Source: Faecalibacterium langellae
Lineage (GTDB): Bacteria; Bacillota; Clostridia; Oscillospirales; Ruminococcaceae
Assembly (NCBI RefSeq): GCF_002549775.1
Contig: NZ_NMTR01000021.1
Coordinates: forward strand, 434,001-498,000
Direction: 5' to 3'
DNA length: 64,000 nt
Position numbers and translations under genes: made by a program. This document shows positions 1 through 8,917 of the stretch, in pieces. The notes under the pieces are model-generated. The model searched no databases. It saw nothing but the letters and a program-made list of their open reading frames with translations, and was not told where the DNA came from. The stretch's first letter is position 1; each line of letters begins with the position of its first letter.

Positions 1-1314
1 AAAACAATTTTAATCGCGGATGAAAATCACATTGACGAAGAAGCTTATAAAGAATTTAAAGAAAAAGTAATTTCACATACCATAAAAATAGCAGCAAATT
101 ATTCGGAGATTATTCAATGTATTGTTCGAGATTATAAAGAGACTGTCGTTGGATATTGTGCCTTTCTTGAAAAGCATCAGGATACTATTAAAGAAATATT
201 TGGCGAGAGTAAGTCGGATAATCTAAGAACACTTAAAATTTGGCTTACAGATTTCGAACGAGTTTACAAATTATGGATAGAGTTAGATCTTCCGTTAAAG
301 GATATTGATCAGGTCTTTTATAATTTCGGAGCAGTAATGTTTGAATATAAATTGGCAAAGTGTGAACTTGACCGGTATGGACTGGTTGAATTCAAATCGA
401 ATGAACGTGCGTATAAGGGTGTTGATATTCAACCTGAACGCACATCGGATAAATATAAACGACTTTCAAGATATAGAAGTTTTGCAATACTAGAAAAATG
501 GATAGTATCGGGCGAATGGGATGAGGAGACTGTAAAAATCAATCTTTGCGCACCGTACAGAAAAATTCCGATTAAAGATGAATACTATTTTGTTCAGTCA
601 GACTTTTGGTCGATGACGCAGGACAAAATAAATAAATTTCTCCCACTGACACTTGAATTGGCGTATAAAGGAGATCTATCAGGAGATGAATTGATAAACC
701 TCATTCAAAGAATAAAGGATTTGAAAAAGATGGGTGTAACTATTTCATCTCACATTGACTACGACAGAATATATGATGGACTCTCCATGCGTGGAGAAAA
801 AATAGAATCTGGTGAAATTGTTGAGCCAGAACGTTGGAAATTTATAGAAAATCCGGAGGAACTTTCTCCGGAGGCCAAAAGAGTATATGATGAATTGGAG
901 ATGTTACAATATAAGGTAAGCGATTCGCGTTCTCGAAAAGAATACATTGCTTATCTTGAAAGTCCACGAATCCAATTTGAAAATCACTATGTGCATCGTT
1001 TGGCAGTATTTGATGATGAATTATATAGTTTGTTTGTGGAAAAGTTCAAAGGTAATGACAATTACAAAAGATTGTACCTTGTTGATAGTTTAAAGGTCTA
1101 TTTAACAGAGCTGCTCCGGAAGCCTGGCACGGCAGATATTTCCAAAACTATGTGCAACTTAAAAAAACTTAGCGCATGGATTCGGGATCGTAATTTGAAT
1201 GAAAGAGATGGAGTACGTAAGTATACATATAAGGTTTCGGAAAAAAAGCTTACTGAATTGATCGAAGTAATGATGACAACCTACGAAATAAATATCACTG
1301 AAAAAGGAGTTTGA
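1..1314 (+). CDS. C-terminal part of a P-loop NTPase-like protein (5' end outside window)
   Basis: The reading frame is open from the first base, so the gene starts upstream; 437 residues are visible. The opening stretch KTILIADENHID...EFKEKVIS followed by a helical region with NLRTLK resembles the part after Walker B in KAP-like P-loop NTPases, but the Walker A motif would lie outside the window. No membrane segment is apparent. The rest is charged and helical, without a domain I recognise. Base composition is clearly AT-rich compared with the following mobilization genes, suggesting separate acquisition. It ends 4 bp before the DUF3847 gene. KAP-type NTPases often occur as accessory or defence genes on mobile elements; a defence role here is only inference. 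Confidence 0.5.
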   Translation, partial: KTILIADENHIDEEAYKEFKEKVISHTIKIAANYSEIIQCIVRDYKETVVGYCAFLEKHQDTIKEIFGESKSDNLRTLKIWLTDFERVYKLWIELDLPLKDIDQVFYNFGAVMFEYKLAKCELDRYGLVEFKSNERAYKGVDIQPERTSDKYKRLSRYRSFAILEKWIVSGEWDEETVKINLCAPYRKIPIKDEYYFVQSDFWSMTQDKINKFLPLTLELAYKGDLSGDELINLIQRIKDLKKMGVTISSHIDYDRIYDGLSMRGEKIESGEIVEPERWKFIENPEELSPEAKRVYDELEMLQYKVSDSRSRKEYIAYLESPRIQFENHYVHRLAVFDDELYSLFVEKFKGNDNYKRLYLVDSLKVYLTELLRKPGTADISKTMCNLKKLSAWIRDRNLNERDGVRKYTYKVSEKKLTELIEVMMTTYEINITEKGV

Positions 1315-1318
1315 TGCC

Positions 1319-1636
1319 GTGACCCAACCGAAAACCGACCTTGCCTACCTCCGTAGCGAAAAATCCAAAGCAGAGCAGAAGCTGCGCTCTTTCCAGCACC
1401 GGGAAAAGTTCCTTGAACGTCAGATGTCAGAGCTGAACCGGAGAGAGCGTGTGCATCGTCTTTGTACCCGTGCCGGAATGCTGGAAAGTTTTCTGGTCTG
1501 TCCGGGAGAACTGACCGATGATCAAGTGATGGAACTGCTGAAAATCTCGTTCCGCCAACCTGAAGTCGTGCTGGCACTTGCAAAGATGGTGCATGATGTT
1601 CACGAATGCAGCAACGTCCAAAACCCTTTAGAATAA
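1319..1636 (+). CDS. DUF3847 family small protein
   Basis: This 105-residue, highly charged protein has a coiled-coil N-terminal half (SEKSKAEQKLRSF...REKFLERQMSELNRRER) and a C-terminal part rich in VMELLKISF-type helices. It matches my recollection of DUF3847 proteins, which sit next to MobA/MobL relaxase genes in Firmicutes integrative elements. Function is unknown; a relaxosome or regulatory role is possible. The start is GTG with AAGGAG nine bases upstream. Confidence 0.65.
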   Translation: MTQPKTDLAYLRSEKSKAEQKLRSFQHREKFLERQMSELNRRERVHRLCTRAGMLESFLVCPGELTDDQVMELLKISFRQPEVVLALAKMVHDVHECSNVQNPLE

Positions 1637-1806
1637 AGGGCGCAATTATACACCGTTCCGGTGAAATTGCGGTCTTGCAGATGGCTCGATGAAATCGAAG
1701 CTGGCGTTTGTGCGCCAGCCCGATTCCATCCCAAGGAAAACTGCATTTTCCTTGCGCTGCTTTTGCAGCTATCCTTTTGCCCGCTACCATAAAACACGCA
1801 TAGAAA

Positions 1807-1850
1807 AAGCCGATTGGAAACAGAAACATTTCCAATCGGCTTATCTTTTT
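1807..1850. terminator. Bidirectional terminator
   Basis: A perfect 14-bp stem (AAGCCGATTGGAAA with its complement) with an 8-nt loop is followed by ATCTTTTT. It lies between the convergent DUF3847 and Rpn genes. The preceding 170 bases hold no gene I can support. Confidence 0.8.
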
Positions 1851-1851
1851 G

Positions 1852-2664
1852 TTAGGCAGATTTCTTTTCAGCTAATGCCCGGACTTCCTCAATTGAAAGG
1901 TCGGTGTACTTTGCCACCTTTTCACAAGGCACACCATCTGCCAACATTGCCAATGCGTGTTTGACCGATGTTTCATGCTCGGTTTCATCCCGCATCTTTT
2001 CCATAGCTCTGCACATAGCTGCCACTCCCTTCGTGTCTTCTTTGAAATAACGAACCCTCTGTGCCAAAATGGAATAATTCATATCCTTCGAGTTGGTACA
2101 GAAAAAGTCGTGCATCAGTTTTCCTAATGCGGTTTCGTCCTTGATTTGTGAGTTCACATAAACGATGTGAGCCTGATCGTTGAAAAACGTTCCCGTTTCC
2201 CGAACTGTACGGTCAACATGATAAATTGGAAGGCCGGCCTTTAATACGTCATTTTCAGTGATAAAGATAACGTATGTTTCGTTCAGCGCATCGTAATCAT
2301 CGCCCGCATCAGTCAAGTTTGCATCCAGCAGACTGCTATTGTACCGTGCGCGCTTTTCACTAGCACCACGGTCACTGCGCTGCACCTCAATATTATATGC
2401 ACGGTTTTCCCGATCCACTGCCAAAATATCCAATCGGACTGAACGCCCTTGCAGATTTTTGATGCTGTACTGGCCGTGAACCTCTTTGACGGTCAAATCA
2501 TTCCGTTTCAAGATGATCTGCAAAAGAAACTCAGCACAGGCACGTTCTTCAAACACCGCAGCCATGAAATCATCATCAATCAACCGCAATCCACGCAACC
2601 GCTGCAAATCTTCTTCATGTTTCCGTTCAAAATCCAGTTCCTGTTGTGATTTTCTTTCCGACAT
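1852..2664 (-). CDS. Rpn family PD-(D/E)XK recombination-promoting nuclease / putative transposase
   Basis: A 270-residue protein beginning MSERKSQQEL. Residues around RLDILAVD and YNIEVQ give the D...E-x-Q pattern of the PD-(D/E)XK nuclease core found in the Rpn/PDDEXK_2 family. The C-terminal third (ILAQRVRYFKEDTKGVAAMCRAMEKM, then a helical repeat ending in EEVRALAEKKSA) is also typical. Known Rpn proteins are DNA endonucleases that promote RecA-independent recombination; they are often called transposases by annotation only. It is transcribed against the mobilization genes. The frame stays open far upstream, but that part is antisense to the relaxase. An alternative start (MVLLFWISK...) lies 15 codons upstream. 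Confidence 0.8.
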   Translation of the reverse strand: MSERKSQQELDFERKHEEDLQRLRGLRLIDDDFMAAVFEERACAEFLLQIILKRNDLTVKEVHGQYSIKNLQGRSVRLDILAVDRENRAYNIEVQRSDRGASEKRARYNSSLLDANLTDAGDDYDALNETYVIFITENDVLKAGLPIYHVDRTVRETGTFFNDQAHIVYVNSQIKDETALGKLMHDFFCTNSKDMNYSILAQRVRYFKEDTKGVAAMCRAMEKMRDETEHETSVKHALAMLADGVPCEKVAKYTDLSIEEVRALAEKKSA

Positions 2665-2757
2665 TGGCTCACCAGCTTTCTGCTTACTTATCCAAAATAA
2701 TAGTACCATAATTCCGTGATTTTTACAAGAGAACGATTCAAATGTCATCAGGAGGTG

Positions 2758-4335
2758 ATGCCTATTCCGTGTCCGCATTTCAAAATCACCATCGTCAAGC
2801 GCAGCCAAGGGCAGTCCGCCGTTGCCGGGGCCGCTTACCAGAGCGGCGAACGGCTGTTCAGCGAGTATGACCAGAAAACCAAATTCTACAACAAGAAGAA
2901 AGAACTTGTCCACGCCGAGGTCATGCTGCCGTCCCATGCGCCGCCCGGATATGCAGACCGGGCAACGCTCTGGAACGCCGTGGAAGCCGTGGAGAACCAG
3001 TGGAACTCCCAGCTTGCCCGGCGCATCGTGCTGGCGTTCCCGGTGGAAGTCCCGAAAGAGCAGTACCTTTCCATGATAAAAGAATTTTGTCAGGAGCAGT
3101 TTGTTTCCAAAGGGATGATCGCTGACTTTGCCATCCACGACAAGGGCGATGGAAACCCACACGCCCACATTCTGCTGACGCTCCGGGCAATGGATGAACA
3201 CGGCAGGTGGCTCCCGAAAGCCCGAAAGGTGTACGACCTTGACGAGAACGGCGAGCGCATCCGGCTCCCTTCTGGGAACTGGAAGTGCCACAAGGAAAAC
3301 ACCGTGGACTGGAACGACCAGAAGTACGCTGAGGTCTGGCGGCATAGCTGGGAAACCATTACCAACCGCTATCTGGAAGCTGCTGGAAGACCGGAACGTG
3401 TTGACCTGCGCTCCTTTGAGCGGCAGGGCATCCAGCGGATACCGACCGTGCATCTCGGCCCTGCTGCGCACCAGATGGAAAAGCGTGGAGTGGAAACTTT
3501 TCTCGGCAATCTGAACCGGGATATTCGCGCTGCCAACAGCCTGATGCAGTCCATCCGCAGCGCAATTCGTGGGCTGCAACGCTGGATCGCAGACCTGACT
3601 GAAAAGAAGCAGATTCTTCTGGACGCACTGGAAAAGGCGAAGGAGCCCACGCTGTCCGACCTGCTGGTGGACTACTTCAATCTCCGCAACGAGCAGCGCA
3701 GCGATTGGTCTGGCAAGGCAAAACTGAAATGCACTGTCCGGGATTTTGGGGAAGTCAAAAAGGCGGTGGACTATCTGAAAGCCCATTCTCTGAACACCAT
3801 CGAGGATCTGGATACCGCAATTTCTAACCTGAACCAGACCGCCGCCCCTCTCCGCAAGCAGTTGAAGCAGAACGAAAACCGTATGCGGGCAATTGCTCAG
3901 ATCAAGGACGCCGCTGCCGTCCATGCCAAGCTGAAACCCGTCCATGACACCTTTATTAAGAAAAACTTTAAGCTGACCAAGGACGCTTACGCCGCCCAGC
4001 ACAAGGACGAACTGGACGCATTCAACAAAGCCGTCCGTACCCTGATGAAGCTGAACGGCAGCACAGCGGTGAATTTTTCGGCATTGGATGCCGAATTTTC
4101 TGCGCTGCAATCCGGCAGCGCAGAGTTGCGCACCCAACTGGAAACCTTGCAGCCGGACGTCTCTGCCCTGAAAAATATCCGCAAATATATTGACATGGTG
4201 CTGAATAAGCAGCAGCTTTCCGCACCGGGCGGTAAGGCCCCGGAGAAGAAATCGGTGCTGAAAACGCTGGAAGAAGCCAAGGCGGCGCAATCTCAGAAGA
4301 AGGCCGAGCAAAAAAATCACACACAGGAGCTTTAA
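2758..4335 (+). CDS. MobA/MobL family relaxase (MOBQ type)
   Basis: This is a conjugative relaxase that would nick and covalently bind oriT DNA to start mobilization. The N-terminal about 190 residues carry the family hallmarks: PHFKITIVKRSQGQSAVAGAAYQSGE with the putative catalytic Tyr, and HDKGDGNPHAHILLT, the metal-binding H...NPHxH HUH motif. The C-terminal half is helical and coiled-coil, as usual. The start is chosen at ATG 2758 (MPIPCPHFK), though GGAGG is only two bases away; an upstream in-frame ATG at 2716 is the alternative. It is 525 residues long. The primase gene follows after 12 bp with its ribosome site overlapping this stop, so the two are co-transcribed. Confidence 0.9.
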   Translation: MPIPCPHFKITIVKRSQGQSAVAGAAYQSGERLFSEYDQKTKFYNKKKELVHAEVMLPSHAPPGYADRATLWNAVEAVENQWNSQLARRIVLAFPVEVPKEQYLSMIKEFCQEQFVSKGMIADFAIHDKGDGNPHAHILLTLRAMDEHGRWLPKARKVYDLDENGERIRLPSGNWKCHKENTVDWNDQKYAEVWRHSWETITNRYLEAAGRPERVDLRSFERQGIQRIPTVHLGPAAHQMEKRGVETFLGNLNRDIRAANSLMQSIRSAIRGLQRWIADLTEKKQILLDALEKAKEPTLSDLLVDYFNLRNEQRSDWSGKAKLKCTVRDFGEVKKAVDYLKAHSLNTIEDLDTAISNLNQTAAPLRKQLKQNENRMRAIAQIKDAAAVHAKLKPVHDTFIKKNFKLTKDAYAAQHKDELDAFNKAVRTLMKLNGSTAVNFSALDAEFSALQSGSAELRTQLETLQPDVSALKNIRKYIDMVLNKQQLSAPGGKAPEKKSVLKTLEEAKAAQSQKKAEQKNHTQEL

Positions 4336-4347
4336 GGAGGAAGTAGC

Positions 4348-6213
4348 ATGACCTACACCCAAGCCCAGATCGACAAAGCCAATGCGGTGGATTTGGAAAA
4401 ATTTCTCCGGGCACAGGGCGAAACGCTGGTGCGCAGCGGAAAAGAATACCGCTGGAAAGCCCACGACAGCCTGACCGTTTGCGGAAACAAATGGTTCCGG
4501 CACAGCCAGAGCAAGGGCGGCTTGCCGGTGGATTTCGTGATGGAGTTTTACGGCAAGTCCTTCCCTGAAGCGGTGCAGATGCTGACCGGAGAGCCGGGCG
4601 AAGTTCAGCCGGAGGCTGACCCCGCCCCCTCTCCGGCGTTTCGTCTGCCGCTGCGGAACGTCACCAACGCCAACATCCTGAACTATCTGACACAGGAGCG
4701 GAAACTCAGCCCCTCGCTGGTGAACTTCTTCATCGTTGCCGGAGATATTTACGAAGACGCCGCCCATCACAACGTGGTCTTTGTGGGGCGGGATGCAGAT
4801 GGACACCCACGCTACGCAAGCAGCCGTGGCATCCATGAGAAGTTCCGGCAAGATGCAGCCGGTGCAGAAAAGGCATTTGGCTTTGCCCATCGTGGCACCG
4901 ACAAACAGTTGCTGGTCTTTGAAGCGCCCATCGACCTGCTGTCTTTCATCGAACTGTTTCCGAAAAACTGGCAGCAGCACAATTATCTGTCGCTGGGCGG
5001 GGTGTCGGGCAAGGCGCTGCGGCAGTTTCTCTCAGAACGCCCGGACGTGGAGCGGGTGTTCCTTTGTCTGGATGCAGACAAAGCCGGAGAGGATGCCTGC
5101 AAGCGTCTGGCTGCTCTGCTGCCGGACACCGTGAACGTGACCCGCATCCAGCCCTGCATGAAGGATTGGAACGAAGTTTTGGTGCACCGGGCAGAGATCC
5201 CGAACCGCAATTATTTCAAAAGCATCGTGCTGAAAGAGCCGTCAAAACCGGAAACGGTGAAGATCATCCGCATGAGCGACGTGGAACTGACCCCGGTGGA
5301 CTGGCTCTGGAAACCGTATCTGCCCTTTGGGAAACTAAGCGTGCTGCAGGGCAATCCGGGCGAGGGCAAGACCTACTTTGCTATGCACCTTGCCGCCGCC
5401 TGTACCAACGGAAAATTGCTGCCCAACATGGAGCGCATGGAACCCTTCAACGTGATCTACCAGACCGCAGAGGACGGTCTGGGCGATACGGTCAAGCCCC
5501 GCCTGATCGAAGCCGGGGCAGACCTTGACCGGGTGCTGGTCATTGATGACAGCGATGTGCAGCTGACACTCTCCGATGAACGAATTGAAAAAGCCATTGT
5601 CGAGAACAACGCCCGACTGGTCATCATCGACCCGATCCAGGCGTATCTCGGTGCCGATGTGGACATGAACCGGGCGAACGAAGTCCGGCCCATCTTCATG
5701 CGGCTGGGACAGGTAGCGCAGCGAACAGGCTGCGCTATTTTGCTGATTGGGCACCTGAACAAAGCCGCCGGAATGCAGAGCCTGCAGCGGGGTCTCGGCT
5801 CCATCGACATTGCTGCCGCCGTGCGCAGCGTCATGTTCATCGGCAAGCTGAAGCACGACCCCACCATGCGCATCTTGACCCATGAGAAAAGTTCTCTTGC
5901 CCCGCCGGGAGCGTCACTGGCGTTCTCTCTGGGGGACGAGGGTGGCTTCCGCTGGGTCGGCGAGTACGACATTACCGCAGATGAAATGCTGTCCGGCATC
6001 GAGCCGCAGCGGGAAACCAAGACCCAGCAAGCCAAAGACCTGATCTGCGCCCTGCTTGCCGGAGGAAGGCAGGTGTTCAGCGAGGACATCGACAAGGCGG
6101 CGCTGGAAAGGGGCATCCCCGGTCGAACCGTCCGGGATGCCAAACGTGAACTGGGCGATGCCCTGAAAAGCAAGATCGTGGAAGGCCGCAAAAAGGTCTT
6201 TTGGATGGAATAA
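4348..6213 (+). CDS. Primase-helicase fusion (zinc-finger/TOPRIM N-terminus plus RepA-like ATPase)
   Basis: A 621-residue replication protein. Residues 1-90 resemble the CHC2-type primase zinc-finger region, although a canonical cysteine set is not visible. Residues about 100-300 form a DUF3991/TOPRIM-like module (FEAPIDLLSFIELFP, LCLDADKAGEDACKRL supplying the acidic residues). Residues about 310-540 form a RepA/KaiC-like ATPase with Walker A GNPGEGKT, Walker B LVIIDPIQAYLG and the sensor LLIGHLNKAAG. The C-terminus looks like a winged helix. Such proteins support plasmid-like replication of excised integrative elements, probably with the adjacent relaxase. ATG is preceded by AAGGAGG. Confidence 0.85.
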   Translation: MTYTQAQIDKANAVDLEKFLRAQGETLVRSGKEYRWKAHDSLTVCGNKWFRHSQSKGGLPVDFVMEFYGKSFPEAVQMLTGEPGEVQPEADPAPSPAFRLPLRNVTNANILNYLTQERKLSPSLVNFFIVAGDIYEDAAHHNVVFVGRDADGHPRYASSRGIHEKFRQDAAGAEKAFGFAHRGTDKQLLVFEAPIDLLSFIELFPKNWQQHNYLSLGGVSGKALRQFLSERPDVERVFLCLDADKAGEDACKRLAALLPDTVNVTRIQPCMKDWNEVLVHRAEIPNRNYFKSIVLKEPSKPETVKIIRMSDVELTPVDWLWKPYLPFGKLSVLQGNPGEGKTYFAMHLAAACTNGKLLPNMERMEPFNVIYQTAEDGLGDTVKPRLIEAGADLDRVLVIDDSDVQLTLSDERIEKAIVENNARLVIIDPIQAYLGADVDMNRANEVRPIFMRLGQVAQRTGCAILLIGHLNKAAGMQSLQRGLGSIDIAAAVRSVMFIGKLKHDPTMRILTHEKSSLAPPGASLAFSLGDEGGFRWVGEYDITADEMLSGIEPQRETKTQQAKDLICALLAGGRQVFSEDIDKAALERGIPGRTVRDAKRELGDALKSKIVEGRKKVFWME

Positions 6214-6220
6214 GCCATTT

Positions 6221-6292
6221 GACTGGCAGAAAATTTTGGCTGGCAAGAAAATCATGGTACACCCACCGTTGCCAGTCTGCCAGCCAAATTTT
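6221..6292 (+). repeat. Crossing inverted repeats between primase and tnpW (possible switch or iteron region)
   Basis: Four segments lie in the order A-B-A'-B'. A is GACTGGCA (6221-6228), B is AAAATTTTGGCTGGCAA (6230-6246), A' is TTGCCAGTC (6269-6277) and B' is TGCCAGCCAAATTTT (6278-6292). A pairs with A' and B with B', so the two stems cross: either a pseudoknot or mutually exclusive hairpins. The ribosome site of tnpW follows about 12 bases later. Possible roles are attenuation, translational control of tnpW, or binding sites for the RepA-like protein. Confidence 0.5.
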
Positions 6293-6319
6293 GAAAATGA
6301 CGATTTAAGGAGGAATTGA

Positions 6320-6508
6320 ATGGAGAATCAGAATTCGAGTTATTCGGTACAGATTGGCAAGACCACCTTTATTGTGTGTGTGAAGCAGTCCGAAACCGCC
6401 AAAAAGCCGATTGAAAAGATGTTCAAGGATATGTGCAGACATGAGGTCACAAGGGACTTCCTTGCAGACAACCTGATGAATTTAGAAAAATTACCGAAAA
6501 CCTCTTGA
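6320..6508 (+). CDS. TnpW-like transposon-encoded small protein
   Basis: A 62-residue protein with the pattern YSVQIGKTTFIVCVKQSETAKKP...MFKDMCRHEV. I recognise this as the TnpW family, a short conserved protein placed after the primase gene in Clostridial integrative elements. Function is unknown. It starts 12 bp after AAGGAGG. Its last codons run into the truncated helicase remnant, so its C-terminus may also be altered by that junction. Confidence 0.7.
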   Translation: MENQNSSYSVQIGKTTFIVCVKQSETAKKPIEKMFKDMCRHEVTRDFLADNLMNLEKLPKTS

Positions 6509-6509
6509 C

Positions 6510-8201
6510 GAAGTCCAGCCCGAGGGTACAGGCTATCGGGCGAGAACGAGATTTGCAAAGTTCTTCAATTTGCCGGAACTGATGTCCATGTTCAAGGAGG
6601 TTGCGGACATTAAAACTAGCGACCAGCTTCATCTGCCGGTGCCGGTCGCAAAGTTTGAAACCGTGGTGGCAAAGCCGTCCGAAATTCAAAAGGAAATGGT
6701 GCAGGAACTGAGCAAACGTGCCGCAGATATCCACTCCGGCATCGTGGATGCGTCCGTGGACAATATGCTCTGCGTCACCAATGATGGTAGAAAGATCGGT
6801 CTGGATGTGCGCCTGATGAACCCCATGCTGCCGGACGACCCCAACAGCAAACTGAACGTATGCGTTCAGAATGTGCTGAAAATCTGGGAGGAGGGCAAAG
6901 ATCAGAAGCTGACACAGCTTTTGTTCTGCGACCTCTCCACCCCGAAAAATGACGGTAACTTCAACGTCTACGATGACATTCGCAAAAAGCTGATTGCTGC
7001 CGGAGTGCCGGAAAACGAGATCGAGTTCATCCACAACGCCGACACCGAAGCGAAAAAGGCGGCATTGTTCTCCAAAGTACGATCCGGCGATGTGCGAGTT
7101 TTGCTCGGAAGCACTGCAAAAATGGGAGCGGGCACCAACGTCCAGTCCCGGCTTGTGGCGGTGCATCATCTGGATGTTGGCTGGAAGCCCAGCGACATGA
7201 CCCAGCGCAATGGTCGCATCATCCGGCAGGGCAATATGAATAAGGAAGTCAAGGTGTTCAATTACGTTACGGAAGGGACATTTGACAGTTATTTGTTCCA
7301 AACTTTGGAAAACAAACAGCGATTTATCAGCCAAATCATGACTTCTAAATCCCCGGTGCGCTCCTGTGAAGACGTGGACGAGCAGGCGCTTTCTTATGCG
7401 GAGATCAAGGCACTGTGCGCCGGAAATCCGCTCATCAAGGAGAAGATGGATTTGGATGTGCAGGTTGCAAAGCTGAAAGTGCTGAAAGCCGACCATCAGA
7501 GCCAGAAGTTCCGTTTGGAAGATAAGCTGTTGACGAAGTTCCCGGCTGACATTCGGGAAACGAACGCCTATATTGCTGGGGTGAAAGCGGACGCACAGCT
7601 TGCCGCCGCCCATCCGCAGGTGCAAGAGGGTTTCTGCGGCATGACCATCAAGGGCGTGACCTACGATGAGAAAAAGACCGCCGGTGAGTGTCTGGTGCTT
7701 GCCTGCTCCGAACTGCCCAACGCCGAAGAAAAAGTGATCGGCAGCTACCGGGGCTTTGAACTTTCCCTGCGGTTCGATACCTTCCGCAGTGAGTATCAGG
7801 CACTTTTGAAGGGGCAGCGAAAGTACACGGTGCCTTTGGGCACCGACCCTCTGGGCAACATCATCCGTCTGGATAATTCCCTGAACAACTTCCCGGAGCG
7901 CATCACCGCCGCAGAAAACGAACTGGATACTCTGCATCAGCAGCAGGCGGCGGCGCAGATCGAGGTGGAAAAGCCCTTCCCACAGGAAGAAGAACTGGCA
8001 GAGAAGTCAGCCCGCCTTGCCGAATTAAACGCCCAGTTGGATGTGGACGAAAAGAGCCACGACCCGGAACAGGATGAGGAAGAACAGGAGGACGCACCTC
8101 GCCGCCCCTCGGTGCTGGCGGCACTGGAGGAAAAGTCGGACAAGCCGGAGCCGGTGAAGCCCTTCCGCAGTTATTACGACAAGGACGGTGATGCCCGGTG
8201 A
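6510..8201 (+). pseudogene. C-terminal remnant of a large SNF2-type helicase / DNA methylase-like element protein
   Basis: The frame encodes EVQPEGTGYRARTRFAKFFN directly after the tnpW stop, and then a helicase C-terminal domain: LTQLLFCDLSTPK, VRVLLGSTAKMGAGTNVQ (motif V), HHLDVGWKPSDMTQRNGRIIRQG (motif VI, with the arginines), VFNYVTEGTFDSYLFQTLENK. In full-length relatives this follows a DNA-methylase-like N-terminus and a DEAD/SNF2 ATPase domain in a protein of roughly 2000 residues or more. Here both are absent; no start codon with a ribosome site precedes the fragment apart from weak TTG 6570. The remaining 560 residues are otherwise uninterrupted, so the loss was probably one deletion. 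The stop overlaps the mobC start. Confidence 0.75.
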
Positions 8202-8530
8202 GGGAAAAGCGGGATGAAATCATTATCCTGAGAACAACAAAAGCTGAGAAAAGCCACATTTATGAAAAGATGTTGGGCATGGGCATCCGCAGCCTGAGCG
8301 CCTATATCCGCAAGATGGCACTGGACGGCTACTGCCTGAACCTTGACCTGCCGCAACTGCGGCGCATGGCGTATCTTTTGCAGATGTGCAGCAACAACCT
8401 GAACCAGTATGCCAAAGCTGCCAATGAAAATGGTCGGGTCTATGCTGCGGACATGGAGGACCTGCGGCAGAGGCTGGATGAGCTGATTGACATTGGCAGA
8501 AAAATTCTCGCACGGCTGGCAGAACTCTAA
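8198..8530 (+). CDS. mobC: MobC family plasmid mobilization relaxosome protein
   Basis: This 110-residue protein has an N-terminal ribbon-helix-helix-like part (IILRTTKAEKSHIYEKMLGMGIRSLSAYIRKMAL) and a C-terminal helical part (LLQMCSNNLNQYAKAANENG) typical of MobC. MobC proteins bind oriT beside the relaxase and help strand opening. The GTG start overlaps the preceding stop by four bases (GTGA), implying translational coupling to the helicase remnant. It probably partners the relaxase at 9218. Confidence 0.85.
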   Translation: MREKRDEIIILRTTKAEKSHIYEKMLGMGIRSLSAYIRKMALDGYCLNLDLPQLRRMAYLLQMCSNNLNQYAKAANENGRVYAADMEDLRQRLDELIDIGRKILARLAEL

Positions 8531-8536
8531 AATTTC

Positions 8537-8580
8537 CCCCCGCAGTTGGAGGGTTGCGGGGGTACATAAGGGACAATACC
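8537..8580 (+). other. Candidate oriT / nic region
   Basis: A stem CCCCCGCA (8537-8544) and TGCGGGGG (8555-8562) is followed directly by TACATAAGGGACAATACC. It sits just after mobC and upstream of the second relaxase gene, where origins of transfer are common. The hairpin-plus-conserved-tail shape is oriT-like, but no nic site can be proved from sequence alone. It could instead be a weak terminator; no T-run follows. Confidence 0.35.
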
Positions 8581-8633
8581 ATTGACAGGCTCATGCACTA
8601 TCCATATACTGAAAGCAGAAAGGCGGTGTCAAT

Positions 8634-8909
8634 ATGAAATTCGTAGCAAAGGTTCTCCTGTTTCCTGTGGTTCTCCTGAGTGCGTTTCTGGTGCTGATGC
8701 TGAAATGGACACTGAACCTGTCAGCGTTTGTGCTAGCACTGCCTATGCTGTATATTTTCGGCTGCGGTCTTTATACGCTGTACTGCCGGGAGTGGCTGCA
8801 GTTTTTGATTTTGCTGGTGGCAGAGTTTGGCTGCTTTTCGCTGATTTTTATGGGTGCTTTGATCGTAGAGGCAGCGGAGCGTTTTAATGGCTGGATTGCC
8901 GGATTGTGA
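8634..8909 (+). CDS. CD1845 family small membrane protein
   Basis: A 91-residue, strongly hydrophobic protein with about three predicted membrane segments (VLLFPVVLLSAFLVLML, FVLALPMLYIFGCGLYTLY, FLILLVAEFGCFSLIFMGAL). Small proteins of this kind (CD1845 family, named for a Clostridioides difficile conjugative transposon protein) lie between mobC and the relaxase in many elements. Function is unknown. ATG is preceded by AAAGGCGG. Confidence 0.7.
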   Translation: MKFVAKVLLFPVVLLSAFLVLMLKWTLNLSAFVLALPMLYIFGCGLYTLYCREWLQFLILLVAEFGCFSLIFMGALIVEAAERFNGWIAGL

Positions 8910-8917
8910 GGGATTCG

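Noticed and set aside
2665-4980. A minus-strand reading frame that would extend the Rpn nuclease to over 1000 residues
   Set aside because: It runs antisense through the relaxase and part of the primase gene. The nuclease itself is complete from 2664, and the extension has no domain sense.
8582-8887. A second plus-strand frame overlapping the CD1845-type membrane protein
   Set aside because: It is a frame shadow; the hydrophobic frame with a good ribosome site is the gene.
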